Positions 35,712 through 45,345 are shown, numbered from the stretch's first letter. The stretch: 64,000 nucleotides of DNA from Corallibacter vietnamensis (GCF_039537875.1 NZ_BAABBI010000001.1:682001-746000), one strand, 5' to 3'. Numbers and translations: made by a program. The notes: a model not told the origin generated them from the letters alone.

Positions 35712-36851
35712 ATGTAACAAACGTGTTAGTTTTATAGATAAATCAGTGAGTATAATTTTAGAATTTCCATTTCTTTCAATATGATACAAAGCATCTTGTA
35801 ATTCGTTAGAAATTTCTAAAATATTGTTACCGTGTACAAAAGGTGCAAATTTTCTAATGTCAAAGCCTTCCGTTTTTGTTTCAATGTAAACCAAGCTTTG
35901 AGCATTATAGTTTGTTAAAAGTGCTTGTCTAAAAAATGATAAACAAAAATGTAAAAACTGTTTTTGAGTTTCTCTTCCTGTTTTAGCAATATCTTCACTC
36001 CATGAAATTAAATCATGAATAGCAGCCTTATTTCCTTTGGCTTTAAAAGCGCTTCTAATCCAGAAAATAAACCACGATTCAAACTGCGTGTCTTCGCTAT
36101 CGTGAAAAACTAAATCACAAGCCTTATTGTAATTTCCATTAGCTTGATGCGCAATTTTAATAGCCTCGGTTTCTTGTAAATCGTAATTTTTTACAATAGC
36201 AGTTTTTATAATATTCTCTGCCAAAGGCGGAAAATGTAATACTTGACATCGAGAACGAATAGTATTAATTATTTGTTCTTCATCTTCAGCAATGAGTATA
36301 AAAATGGTTTTGTTTGGCGGTTCCTCAATAAGTTTCAACAACTTGTTGGCTGCAGAAGTGTTCATTTTTTCAGCCATCCAAATAAGCATAACTTTATAAC
36401 CTCCTTCATAAGATTTTAAAGCCAATGATTTTACAACTTCTTGTGCTTCATCAACACCTATTTGGCCTTGTTTATTTTCAACACCTAGTTTTCTGTACCA
36501 GTCAAACAAATTGCCATAAGGTTGCTCTTTTAAAAGCTCGCGCCATTCTTCTAAAAACAAACTAGAAACAGGGTGCTTTTTTACCCGATCATTTGTTGCA
36601 ACAGGAAAAGCAAAATGCAAATCAGGATGCGAATAGTTTTTAAACTTTAAATTACACGCTTCATTTCCATTTGAGTTTTCGCCACCTTTATTACCGCACA
36701 AAATATACTGTGCATAAGCAATAGCCATTGGTAATGTTCCGGATCCTTCAGGACCTACAAACAATTGTGCATGAGGAATACGGCCATTTTCTACACTTTG
36801 AGTTAAGTGATTTTTTATATGTTCTTGTCCTAAAACGTCTTCAAATAGCAT
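35697..36851 (-). CDS. holB: DNA polymerase III delta-prime subunit-like AAA+ protein
   Basis: A 384-residue clamp-loader protein. It opens with VLGQEHIKNHLTQSVENGRIPHAQLFVGPEGSGT (about 6-39), where the expected Walker-A GK[TS] is replaced by GT, typical of non-hydrolysing delta-prime subunits. Sensor and arginine-finger parts are recognisable (AANKLLKLIEEPP near 172-184; RSRCQVLHF near 208). A CxxxxxxxxxC spaced pair (about 52-66) could bind metal. It would load the sliding clamp together with DnaX. A stop-adjacent terminator separates it from the DUF4249 gene. Confidence 0.87.
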   Translation of the reverse strand: MLFEDVLGQEHIKNHLTQSVENGRIPHAQLFVGPEGSGTLPMAIAYAQYILCGNKGGENSNGNEACNLKFKNYSHPDLHFAFPVATNDRVKKHPVSSLFLEEWRELLKEQPYGNLFDWYRKLGVENKQGQIGVDEAQEVVKSLALKSYEGGYKVMLIWMAEKMNTSAANKLLKLIEEPPNKTIFILIAEDEEQIINTIRSRCQVLHFPPLAENIIKTAIVKNYDLQETEAIKIAHQANGNYNKACDLVFHDSEDTQFESWFIFWIRSAFKAKGNKAAIHDLISWSEDIAKTGRETQKQFLHFCLSFFRQALLTNYNAQSLVYIETKTEGFDIRKFAPFVHGNNILEISNELQDALYHIERNGNSKIILTDLSIKLTRLLHKKAD

Positions 36852-37017
36852 AAAACAAAGATAACAGAAATACTATCTTTTTTATAAATTGAAAAAATTA
36901 TATTTGTCTTTCTAAAATAGAAATCATGAAATGCTTATTCACTGATTTATCATAGAAAAATGATGATTTTTTAGGCATTCCATCTGATTATTGATATAAA
37001 CAACTAAAAAACAACTG

Positions 37018-38208
37018 ATGAAAACTCTAAACGACTTTGATTTTAAAGATAAAAAAGCATTAATACGCGTAGATTTTAACGTGCCATTAAATGATGATTT
37101 TCAAGTAACAGATGCTACAAGAATCTTATCTGCAAAACCAACGATTATAAAAATTTTAGAAGATGGAGGAAGCTGTATTTTAATGTCGCATTTAGGAAGA
37201 CCAAAAGGTGTTGATGAAACATTTTCTTTAAAGCATATTATTGAAAAAGTAGAAGATATACTAGGTGTTGGAGTTAAGTTTGTATCAAGTTGCGTTGGAG
37301 CTGAAGCTGAAGAGGCCGCAAATAATTTAGAACCAGGAGAAATATTACTATTAGAAAACCTACGTTTTCATCCTGAAGAAACAGCAGGTGATGAAAATTT
37401 TGCTCAATCACTTTCAAAGTTAGGAGACATTTATGTAAATGATGCTTTTGGTACAGCACATAGAGCGCATGCATCAACAACTATTGTGGCGCAGTTTTTC
37501 CCTGAAGCTAAATGTTTTGGAGCCTTACTAGCAAAAGAAATAGAAAGTATAGATAAAGTTTTAAACACTAGCGAAAAACCAGTTTTAGCTGTTTTAGGAG
37601 GTGCTAAAGTGTCATCAAAAATTACAGTTATTGAAAATATTTTAGACAAAGTAGACCATATGATTATTGGTGGTGGAATGACTTTTACTTTTATCAAAGC
37701 ACAAGGCGGAAAGGTAGGAGATTCTATATGTGAAGATGATAAAATACCACTTGCATTAGATATTTTAAAACAAGCAAAAGAAAAAGGTGTACAAATTCAT
37801 TTACCTGTTGATATTGTTGCTGCAAATGCTTTTAGTAACACTGCTGAAACTCAAATAGTAGATGTAAATGCAATCCCAGATGGGTGGCAAGGTCTTGATG
37901 CAGGACCAAAATCTTTAGAAAACTTTAATGATGTGGTAATGCAGTGCAAAACTATTTTATGGAATGGTCCTTTAGGTGTTTTTGAAATGGAAAACTATGC
38001 CAAAGGAACAATTGCTTTAGGTAATGCCATTGCCGATTCTACAAAAAACGGAGCTTTTTCATTAGTTGGCGGAGGCGATTCGGTTGCTGCTGTTAAGCAA
38101 TTTGGTTTTGAAGATAAAGTAAGCTACGTGAGCACAGGTGGTGGCGCTATGTTAGAAAGCCTTGAAGGTAAAACACTGCCAGGAATTGCAGCTATTTTAG
38201 AAGCTTAA
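37018..38208 (+). CDS. pgk: Phosphoglycerate kinase
   Basis: A 396-residue glycolytic enzyme converting 1,3-bisphosphoglycerate and ADP to 3-phosphoglycerate and ATP. Signatures are IRVDFNVPLNDD near residue 17, the substrate-binding MSHLGRPKG (about 58-66), ENLRFHPEE (about 116) and the nucleotide-binding NGPLGVFE and GGGDSVAAVKQFG (about 340-360). Length and motifs are complete. The leader (36907-37017) contains no clear attenuator. Confidence 0.97.
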   Translation: MKTLNDFDFKDKKALIRVDFNVPLNDDFQVTDATRILSAKPTIIKILEDGGSCILMSHLGRPKGVDETFSLKHIIEKVEDILGVGVKFVSSCVGAEAEEAANNLEPGEILLLENLRFHPEETAGDENFAQSLSKLGDIYVNDAFGTAHRAHASTTIVAQFFPEAKCFGALLAKEIESIDKVLNTSEKPVLAVLGGAKVSSKITVIENILDKVDHMIIGGGMTFTFIKAQGGKVGDSICEDDKIPLALDILKQAKEKGVQIHLPVDIVAANAFSNTAETQIVDVNAIPDGWQGLDAGPKSLENFNDVVMQCKTILWNGPLGVFEMENYAKGTIALGNAIADSTKNGAFSLVGGGDSVAAVKQFGFEDKVSYVSTGGGAMLESLEGKTLPGIAAILEA

Positions 38209-38241
38209 AACGCTAATATTCTAATTTCGTATCTTTAAAAG

Positions 38242-38265
38242 CTATAAAACAAGATTTTATAGTTT
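38242..38265 (+). terminator. Weak AT-rich hairpin after pgk
   Basis: An 8-bp perfect inverted repeat (CTATAAAA / TTTTATAG) with a 5-nt loop is followed by only three T. Low GC makes it a weak terminator at best. Confidence 0.3.
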
Positions 38266-38289
38266 AATACGTTGTATTGAAAAAAAACA

Positions 38290-39879
38290 ATGAGCATGAA
38301 AACCCAATTCGCTTTTATTTGTTTTTGTTTTAGTGTTTGTTTTCTTCAGCTTTTTGCTCAAGATACAATTCAACCTATCAAAAACAACAATAAAAAAGAG
38401 GTAAATATATCAGTGTCTAAAACGACAGACTCTATTGTTGATGGAAAAAAATTACAATCAACATCAATTCAAGCTGTCATAGACTCTACGCAAATACAGT
38501 CGCTTCAGGATCATGAATTGGCTTTACAAATAGATGAAAAATGGTTAGAGGAGTTATATAGTAATACCCTTTTTGACACCATTTATAAAACAGTTTCAGA
38601 GCTAGATTATAAACCCGTAGATTACCCAGAATTACCAACAGATACTCTAAAAGCAAGACTTGCTAAACTTAACGCAAGAACACCTTTTAATGTTGAGTAC
38701 AATCCATCATTAGAGAATGTTATAAAAAACTTCTTAAAAAACAGACGTACCTCAATGGAACGTTTAATGGGGTTAAGCCACTATTACTTTCCTATGTTTG
38801 AAAGTGAGTTTGATAACTTCAATATTCCGTTGGAGATGAAGTATTTATCTATTGTTGAATCTGCATTAAAACCAAGAGCAAAGTCTAGAGTAGGCGCTAC
38901 AGGTTTATGGCAGTTTATGTTTGCCACAGGAAAACAATATGGGCTTGATGTAAGCAGTTATGTAGATGAGCGAAGCGATCCTATAAAGTCTACAAAAATA
39001 GCTGCAGTATACTTATCAAAGCTTTATGAAATTTTTGGAGATTGGGATTTAGCTTTAGCTGCATACAATTCTGGTCCAGGAAATGTAACCAAAGCGATAA
39101 GACGATCTGGAGGCTACCAAAATTACTGGAATATTAGACATAACCTTCCACGTGAAACAGCAGGTTATGTTCCTGCTTTTTTAGCTACGATGTATATTTT
39201 TGAATTTGCTAAAGAACATGGTTTTCAACCTGAAAAACCACAATTTCATTATGTAGAAACAGATACAATTAGAGTAAAGCAAACGATTACGCTAGATCAG
39301 GTAGCTGAAACAACAAATGTTCCCATAGAAGAGCTTCAGTTTTTAAATCCATCTTATAAATTAGATATTATTCCATTTATTGAAGATAAGGCTTATTATT
39401 TAAGATTGCCTAGAACAGCAATAGGCACATTTGTTAACAATGAAGAGCAAATTTATGCCTTTGCTAAAGCCGAGTTTGATAAGCGAGAAAAACCGTTACC
39501 GCAGTTTTTTGAAGCAGAATCAAGAGTAAGATACCGTGTAAGAAGCGGTGATTATTTAGGAAAAATAGCGAGAAAATACGGTGTAAGAGTTAGCCAAATT
39601 AAACAATGGAATGGGTTACGTAGTAATAATTTAAGAATAGGACAACGACTAACTATTTATCCAAGGCGCCCTGTTGTAAATACGTCTGTAGCTAGTAATA
39701 GCAATGCTTCTCAAGCTTCTTCATCAAGCTCAAAAACCTATACAGTAAAGCAAGGAGACTCCTTATGGAGCATTTCAAGAAAATTCCCTGGAGTTTCTGT
39801 TCAAAATATTCGAGATTGGAACGATATTAGTGGTAATAATTTGAAACCAGGAATGAAGCTAAAAATAGCTAAAGGATAA
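38290..39879 (+). CDS. MltD-like lytic transglycosylase with two LysM domains
   Basis: A 529-residue secreted peptidoglycan lyase. A signal peptide (about 1-25) is followed by a Ser/Thr/Asn-rich linker. The GH23/SLT catalytic domain spans about 180-300, with catalytic Glu190 in SIVESALKPRAKS, then GLWQFM and the AYNSGPGNV signature near 260. Two C-terminal LysM domains (about 419-463 and 483-527) end in WNGLRSNNLRIGQRL and WNDISGNNLKPGMKL. It cleaves glycan strands to form 1,6-anhydroMurNAc ends. An alternative start at 38296 gives a shorter signal. A parS-like site lies inside its coding sequence. Confidence 0.92.
   Translation: MSMKTQFAFICFCFSVCFLQLFAQDTIQPIKNNNKKEVNISVSKTTDSIVDGKKLQSTSIQAVIDSTQIQSLQDHELALQIDEKWLEELYSNTLFDTIYKTVSELDYKPVDYPELPTDTLKARLAKLNARTPFNVEYNPSLENVIKNFLKNRRTSMERLMGLSHYYFPMFESEFDNFNIPLEMKYLSIVESALKPRAKSRVGATGLWQFMFATGKQYGLDVSSYVDERSDPIKSTKIAAVYLSKLYEIFGDWDLALAAYNSGPGNVTKAIRRSGGYQNYWNIRHNLPRETAGYVPAFLATMYIFEFAKEHGFQPEKPQFHYVETDTIRVKQTITLDQVAETTNVPIEELQFLNPSYKLDIIPFIEDKAYYLRLPRTAIGTFVNNEEQIYAFAKAEFDKREKPLPQFFEAESRVRYRVRSGDYLGKIARKYGVRVSQIKQWNGLRSNNLRIGQRLTIYPRRPVVNTSVASNSNASQASSSSSKTYTVKQGDSLWSISRKFPGVSVQNIRDWNDISGNNLKPGMKLKIAKG
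39144..39159. promoter_or_regulatory. parS-like site 4
   Basis: CCTTCCACGTGAAACA matches the parS core and right arm (TTCCACGTGAAACA) but not the first two bases. It is inside the transglycosylase gene. As a coding-region site it is the least certain of the four. Confidence 0.45.
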
Positions 39880-39903
39880 ATTTCAAAAAAATAAAACTAA
39901 ACC

Positions 39904-40878
39904 ATGCGAAAACTATTACTTGTTTTACCATTGATCATGCTTATGGCATGTAATAATGGTAAGTCAAAAAATCAAAAAATTTTACCAGAATCATCAGGAA
40001 AAATAAACAATATTTCTGTTGTTGTAGATAACGATCAGTGGGATGGACCAGTTGGAGAAGCTATTAGAAATACACTGGCAACCTATGTTCATGGGTTACC
40101 TCAAGATGAGCCTATGTTTTCTATGAATCAGATTCCTCCGTCTGTGTTTTCAGGCTTTGCAACCCAAAACAGAACAGTTTTTAAAGTAGAAAAAAACCAA
40201 ACCCCTGAAATTAAAATTTTAAATGACGTGTTTGCAAGGCCACAAAAAGTCGTTTTGGTTTCAGGCAATTCTGGAGATGAAATTGTAAAGCTAATTACTG
40301 ATAATTCTGAAAAGATACTCAATGCTTTTAAAGAAGAGGAAATAAAAGAAAAGCAACGTAGAATCAAGCTGTCGCTTCATAAAAACAATACAATCAAGGA
40401 AAATTTAGGGTTAACAATCAACTTCCCTTCTGCCTATAGAATAGCAAAAGAATCGGATAAATTTTACTGGATAAGAAAAGATATTTCTACAGGAACTACA
40501 GATTTGATGTTATACGAATTGCCTTTTGATTATATAAAGGAAAATGATAGTCTAGTAAATCAAGTTATAAAAATGAGAGACTCAATAGGAGAGGTTCATA
40601 TTCCTGGACCTCTTGATGGGAGTTTTATGGTGACAGACAACTCATACTCACCATTTTTATTAAAAACAACAATAAATAATAAACCTGCAATAGAAACCAA
40701 AGGAATTTGGGATGTTAAAGGAGCTTTTATGTCAGGGCCTTTTGTAAATTATATTATAAAAGATGAAAAAAATAATAGGCTTTTAGTGGTTGAAGGTTTT
40801 GCCTTTGCCCCATCTGTTCAAAAAAGAGATTACATGTTTGAATTAGAAGCAATTATAAAATCTATAAAGATGGACTAG
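39904..40878 (+). CDS. DUF4837 family lipoprotein
   Basis: A 324-residue predicted lipoprotein (lipobox MAC-N, Cys16). The mature part begins SSGKINNISVVVDNDQWDGPVGEAIRNTL-like sequence, a marker of DUF4837, with VNQVIKMRDSIGEVHIPGPLDGSFM near residue 215 and a VEGFAFAPSVQKRDYMFELEAI C-terminus. It is 24 bp after the LysM transglycosylase, as often seen in flavobacteria. Function unknown, probably envelope-related. Confidence 0.88.
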   Translation: MRKLLLVLPLIMLMACNNGKSKNQKILPESSGKINNISVVVDNDQWDGPVGEAIRNTLATYVHGLPQDEPMFSMNQIPPSVFSGFATQNRTVFKVEKNQTPEIKILNDVFARPQKVVLVSGNSGDEIVKLITDNSEKILNAFKEEEIKEKQRRIKLSLHKNNTIKENLGLTINFPSAYRIAKESDKFYWIRKDISTGTTDLMLYELPFDYIKENDSLVNQVIKMRDSIGEVHIPGPLDGSFMVTDNSYSPFLLKTTINNKPAIETKGIWDVKGAFMSGPFVNYIIKDEKNNRLLVVEGFAFAPSVQKRDYMFELEAIIKSIKMD

Positions 40879-40896
40879 TTAAAAAAAAAAAGATAT

Positions 40897-40934
40897 AAAA
40901 AAAACCAGTGATTTTTTAAGTCACTGGTTTTTTA
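40897..40934. terminator. Bidirectional terminator after DUF4837 and tatA
   Basis: An 11-bp stem (AAAACCAGTGA / TCACTGGTTTT) with A and T runs on both sides lies between the converging DUF4837 and tatA genes. Confidence 0.88.
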
Positions 40935-40953
40935 TTTTTTTTAAATTAAAAAC

Positions 40954-41133
40954 TTACTCTTTTTTACTTGTATCATTTTCGTCTTTACTAGCGTCTTTAA
41001 ATTCCTTAATACCGCTTCCTAAACCGCGCATTAATTCAGGAATTTTTTTACCGCCAAATAACAATAATACAACCACAACAACTAAAACTATTTGCCATGG
41101 CCCTGGAGCTAAAAATATACTTAATGAAATCAT
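40954..41133 (-). CDS. tatA: Sec-independent (twin-arginine) translocase subunit TatA/TatE
   Basis: A 59-residue protein read on the minus strand and below common length cut-offs. It begins MISLSIFLAPGPWQIVLVVV: one transmembrane helix (about 12-26), the hinge FGGKKIPELMRGLGSGIKEFK (about 26-46), an amphipathic helix, and a charged tail. This is the TatA pattern (FGxxKLPELxRxLG). TatA forms the pore for folded proteins with TatC; tatC is not in the window. Its orientation opposes all neighbours. A CAAAGTTA complement of a TAnnTTTG box lies at 41154-41161. Confidence 0.9.
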   Translation of the reverse strand: MISLSIFLAPGPWQIVLVVVVVLLLFGGKKIPELMRGLGSGIKEFKDASKDENDTSKKE

Positions 41134-41250
41134 TATATCTTATTTTATGACAGCAAAGTTAATAATTAAAGTTTAAAATCTTCGTTTTTAATATGAACTT
41201 TAGCATAAAGCAAACAAACATCTGACATATTTTTATTTATTTTTGTTTAA

Positions 41251-42123
41251 ATGATGAGCAATAAAAAAAAACAGCCTAAAAAATTCACTAAAAAGTTGCT
41301 TCATAAGTACCGTTTAGTGATTTTAAACGAAGATACTTTTGAGGAGCGACTTTCATTCAAACTTACGAGGTTAAACGTATTTGTACTGTTATCTATTTCT
41401 ACTATCTTACTAATTGCAGGAACAACACTTTTAATAGCCTTTACACCATTACGAGAATACATTCCAGGGTATTCATCTACGGCTTTAAAGAAAAAAGCAA
41501 CAGAGCTTAACTATAAAACAGATTCGCTTCAACAAGTTATTGCGGTTAATGAACGTTATTTTGAATCAATAAAGCAAGTACTTCATGGAGAAGTTAGCAC
41601 AGCAAATTTTAATAGAGACTCTATCATTGAAGCAGCAAAACAGGATGTTGATGAAATAGATTTAAAACCAAGTAAAGAAGACTCATTATTAAGAGAAAAG
41701 GTTGAAAAAGAGGATAAATATAACTTATTTGAGTCAGCAAAATCTAAAGCAAGCTTTGTATTGTTTCCACCGGTAAAAGGAACAATAACCCAAGAGTACA
41801 ATGCAAAGGAAAAGCATTATGCTGTTGATATTGTTGTTAAGGAAAATACACCTGTAAAAGCAACCGATGACGGAACGGTTATTTTTTCTGAATGGACTAC
41901 AGAAGCAGGTTATGTAATTATCATTGAACATAGCCACGGATTAATATCGGTTTATAAACATAATGCTATGTTGACTAAAACCCAAGGCGAGTTAGTAAAA
42001 TCAGGAGAAGTAATAGCAACGATAGGTAATACAGGAGAATTAACTACAGGACCACACTTGCATTTTGAGTTATGGAGCGATGGTTATCCTATTAACCCAA
42101 CAAACTTTATAGATTTTAATTAA
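41251..42123 (+). CDS. M23 family peptidoglycan endopeptidase (LytM-like)
   Basis: A 290-residue membrane-anchored protein: a basic cytoplasmic N-terminus (about 1-45), one transmembrane helix (about 46-68), a coiled-coil periplasmic stretch and an M23 domain from about 165. Zinc ligands are visible as HYAVD and HLHF (His269 and His271) in GPHLHFELW. It is predicted to cut peptide crosslinks in peptidoglycan, or regulate such enzymes. The TATTTTTG box at 41238-41245 is only 6 bp before the ATG. The last base overlaps the GH3-like start by one base. Confidence 0.9.
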   Translation: MMSNKKKQPKKFTKKLLHKYRLVILNEDTFEERLSFKLTRLNVFVLLSISTILLIAGTTLLIAFTPLREYIPGYSSTALKKKATELNYKTDSLQQVIAVNERYFESIKQVLHGEVSTANFNRDSIIEAAKQDVDEIDLKPSKEDSLLREKVEKEDKYNLFESAKSKASFVLFPPVKGTITQEYNAKEKHYAVDIVVKENTPVKATDDGTVIFSEWTTEAGYVIIIEHSHGLISVYKHNAMLTKTQGELVKSGEVIATIGNTGELTTGPHLHFELWSDGYPINPTNFIDFN

Positions 42124-43625
42124 TGTTATCAATCAAATCAGCTTTAGCAAAACCATTTGCAAAACGTATTTATAAAAAAGTTCAAAAATGGGCTAATAAC
42201 CCTATAGAGACACAAAACAAAATATTCCAGAACTTAATTAGTGATGCCGCACAAACACAGTTTGGTAAAGATCATGATTTTATGAGTATAAATAATCATA
42301 AAGATTTTACAAAACGAGTGCCTATAAGAGATTATGAAGCATTAAAACCCTATGTAGAGCGCGTAGTCTCTGGAGAAAAAGATATCCTTTGGAAAGGGTT
42401 GCCTATTTATTTTGCAAAAACATCAGGAACAACATCTGGTGTCAAATATATACCTATAACAAAAGAAAGTATGCCAACTCATATAGAGGCGGCTAGAAAC
42501 GCCATATTGCTTTACATTCATGAAACAGGAAACGCCAAGTTTGTAAATGGAAAAATGATTTTTCTTCAAGGAAGTCCTGTTTTAGATAAAAAAAATGGTG
42601 TGCAATTAGGACGATTGTCTGGTATTGTAGCGCATTATGTTCCAAAATATCTTCAAAAAAACAGAATGCCTTCATGGGACACAAACTGTATAGAAGATTG
42701 GGAGGTTAAAGTAAATGCGATTGTAGATGAAACCTTGCCTGAAAACATGACTGTAATTTCAGGTATTCCATCATGGGTACAAATGTATTTTGAAAAAATT
42801 CAAGAACGAACTAATAAAAAAGTAGGGGATGTTTTTAAAAACTTCAATCTATTCATTTTTGGAGGTGTTAACTATGAGCCTTACAGAGCAAAATTTGAAA
42901 GCTTAATAGGACGAAAAGTTGATAGCATAGAGCTATATCCTGCTAGTGAAGGCTTTTTTGCATATCAAGACAAGCAAGATGAAAAAGGTATGCTTTTGCA
43001 GTTAAATTCAGGGATTTTTTATGAGTTTATAAAAGCAGATGAGTTTTTTGAAGAAAACCCAAAACGAATCACTATAAAAGATGTTGAAGTTGATGTTAAT
43101 TATGTTATGATAATATCAACAAATGCAGGGCTTTGGGCTTACAATTTAGGCGACACTGTTATGTTTACATCAATAAAACCTTATCGTGTTGTTGTTTCTG
43201 GTAGAATAAAACATTTTATCTCTGCTTTTGGTGAACATGTTATTGGTAAAGAAGTAGAGCAGGCTATGCAAGAAGCCATTAACGGAACCGACGTTCAGGT
43301 TTCAGAATTTACAGTAGCTCCACAAATAAACCCAATAAGCGGATTACCATATCATGAATGGTTTGTTGAGTTTGAAACAGAACCTAATAATATACTAGAG
43401 TTTGCAAAAAAAATAGATAAATCTCTCCAAAAACAAAATAGTTATTATTTTGATTTAATACAAGGAAGTGTTTTAAAAACACTAGAAATCAGAAAAATAC
43501 AAAAAAATGGTTTTCAAAGTTACATGAAATCCATAGGAAAACTAGGAGGACAAAACAAATTACCTAGGTTGTCAAATGACAGAAAGATAGCAGATGCTCT
43601 TAAACCTTTTAGTTTGAGTAAATAG
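42123..43625 (+). CDS. GH3-like acyl-adenylating enzyme
   Basis: A 500-residue protein of the GH3 auxin-responsive promoter family, an ANL-type adenylating family. Motifs include the P-loop-like YFAKTSGTTSGVKYIPIT (about 98-116), the YPASEGFFAYQ segment (about 277-287), and GDTVMFTSIKPYRVVVSGRIKHFISAFGEHV (about 340-370). In plants GH3 enzymes conjugate hormones to amino acids; the bacterial substrate is unknown. It is coupled to the M23 gene by a one-base overlap. Confidence 0.9.
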   Translation: MLSIKSALAKPFAKRIYKKVQKWANNPIETQNKIFQNLISDAAQTQFGKDHDFMSINNHKDFTKRVPIRDYEALKPYVERVVSGEKDILWKGLPIYFAKTSGTTSGVKYIPITKESMPTHIEAARNAILLYIHETGNAKFVNGKMIFLQGSPVLDKKNGVQLGRLSGIVAHYVPKYLQKNRMPSWDTNCIEDWEVKVNAIVDETLPENMTVISGIPSWVQMYFEKIQERTNKKVGDVFKNFNLFIFGGVNYEPYRAKFESLIGRKVDSIELYPASEGFFAYQDKQDEKGMLLQLNSGIFYEFIKADEFFEENPKRITIKDVEVDVNYVMIISTNAGLWAYNLGDTVMFTSIKPYRVVVSGRIKHFISAFGEHVIGKEVEQAMQEAINGTDVQVSEFTVAPQINPISGLPYHEWFVEFETEPNNILEFAKKIDKSLQKQNSYYFDLIQGSVLKTLEIRKIQKNGFQSYMKSIGKLGGQNKLPRLSNDRKIADALKPFSLSK

Positions 43626-43653
43626 TGTTATATTTGCTCGCTAAACAAATTAT

Positions 43654-45345
43654 ATGAGTAATAAAAAACATCATGCTAGAACGAGAGCTCAAGAAAGCTC
43701 AAATGCTATTGAGAGAATGTATATTACCATGCGTCACTTGTTTAATAGAGGTTTTTATAAGCCTATGGGCGTCTCTGGAGAAACATTAAGAGAAGCATTA
43801 TTGCTTTTAAGACCTGAAATTTATGGGTCTATTGGAGAAGAAAAAGCAGAATTAGAAGGGCTTTTATACGTTATTGACAGGTTACCAATAGGTATTGAAG
43901 AATGTACTTTTATAAACCTAACAAGTGATGAAGGTTACGGAAACTCTCATTTTAAAGCCATAATCCCTCCCAAAAGAAGAAGAAACTGTTACCGTATTGA
44001 TAGTGAGCAAATGAATATTGAAATCACTAGAGGTCGATCAGAGATTTATGACATACTAACACATATAACATTTCTTTTTGTTGAATCTCACAAAATAAGC
44101 AGACGTGTTTTAATTGATGATCAAGGAAGCACCACAAGAGATTGGGTTAAATTAGAAAAAGCAGTATTATCATCAAAAAAGCTAACACAGCAAGAAAGAG
44201 AAATAGCTATAACTCATACTGCAAATATTTTAGGCAGAACATTTAATGAAATAACTGAAGTTTATAGCCAGTTTTCATCTGCTGTACAACCAGAAAGATT
44301 CCTTCACATTGTTTATTGGTTAGGTAAACTAGCTATAGAAGAAGTTGTAAACAATAATAAGCGAACAGTGACTTTTAGCCCAGTTTTAAGAGAACGATTA
44401 GGGCATCATATACACGGAGAAATATGGGCAAATAAAATAAAAGAAACTTTAAATAAGCATAATTTATTATCACGCCCAATACATGTTATTAGTGCCAATA
44501 TGCACAGTGTTATGAACACGCTGTTTGCTCCAGAAGCTCTAAAAAGTCTAAAGACTAAAAAAAGTACTTTAGAGATGTATGAGTCTTTAGGTTTAAAAGA
44601 AAATGATACCTTGCGCAATAAAGTCTCTAAAGAAGCGTTGCAGAGAGGAATGATTTATATTAAAGATACTTCAGGAACTAACATAGATGTACAAATATTT
44701 GATACATCAAAAATTGATTTTACCAAAACTGATATTGAAGTAAATAACACCTTTAACAATTTAGAAGATAAGCCTGTTATTTTTGTCATGGATTATGCTT
44801 TTGGCGAACAAGCATATGAGACCATAGACGAGCTATTAAAACCTATAAAAGTAGATGGAAACAAAATTCACTTAAATGTTGAGTCTATCTCAATTATGGG
44901 GAAAGCAGGTATTTTAGAAGGAGGAAAAGGAGATATAATGATTCCTTCAGCACATATTTTTGAAGGAACAGCTGATAACTACCCATTTAAGAATGAACTA
45001 AACAAAGCCGATCTAGATGGTCATGGACTCGCAATTTACGAAGGCTCTATGATTACTGTTTTAGGAACATCATTACAGAATAAAGATATTTTAAAGTTTT
45101 TCCATAATTCTACTTGGAATGTTATTGGTTTAGAAATGGAAGGTGCGCATTACCAAAAAGCAATACAAGCAGCATCAAAAGTGCGAGGAAGCATTAATGA
45201 AAACGTTAAAGTGCGTTATGCTTATTATGCAAGTGATAATCCTTTAGAGACAGGTAGTACATTGGCTTCAGGAGGATTAGGGACTTCAGGGGTCAAACCA
45301 ACTTATTTAATAACAAGAAAAATATTACAGCAAATATTTAATTAA
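43654..45345 (+). CDS. DUF6909-like protein, unknown function
   Basis: A 563-residue cytoplasmic protein (no signal peptide or TM). The N-terminal part (RTRAQESSNAIERMYITMRHLFNRGFYKPMGVSGETLREALLLLRPEIYGS) resembles a family I know as DUF6909 in Bacteroidota. The C-terminal 100 residues carry GLEMEGAHYQKAI (about 490) and YYASDNPLETGSTLASGGLGTSG (about 525-548), reminiscent of the MEG and SD motifs of nucleoside phosphorylase/hydrolase proteins. This fold hint is my inference. A TATATTTG box (43629-43636) lies 18 bp upstream. It separates the cell-wall genes from the polysaccharide locus. Confidence 0.75.
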   Translation: MSNKKHHARTRAQESSNAIERMYITMRHLFNRGFYKPMGVSGETLREALLLLRPEIYGSIGEEKAELEGLLYVIDRLPIGIEECTFINLTSDEGYGNSHFKAIIPPKRRRNCYRIDSEQMNIEITRGRSEIYDILTHITFLFVESHKISRRVLIDDQGSTTRDWVKLEKAVLSSKKLTQQEREIAITHTANILGRTFNEITEVYSQFSSAVQPERFLHIVYWLGKLAIEEVVNNNKRTVTFSPVLRERLGHHIHGEIWANKIKETLNKHNLLSRPIHVISANMHSVMNTLFAPEALKSLKTKKSTLEMYESLGLKENDTLRNKVSKEALQRGMIYIKDTSGTNIDVQIFDTSKIDFTKTDIEVNNTFNNLEDKPVIFVMDYAFGEQAYETIDELLKPIKVDGNKIHLNVESISIMGKAGILEGGKGDIMIPSAHIFEGTADNYPFKNELNKADLDGHGLAIYEGSMITVLGTSLQNKDILKFFHNSTWNVIGLEMEGAHYQKAIQAASKVRGSINENVKVRYAYYASDNPLETGSTLASGGLGTSGVKPTYLITRKILQQIFN

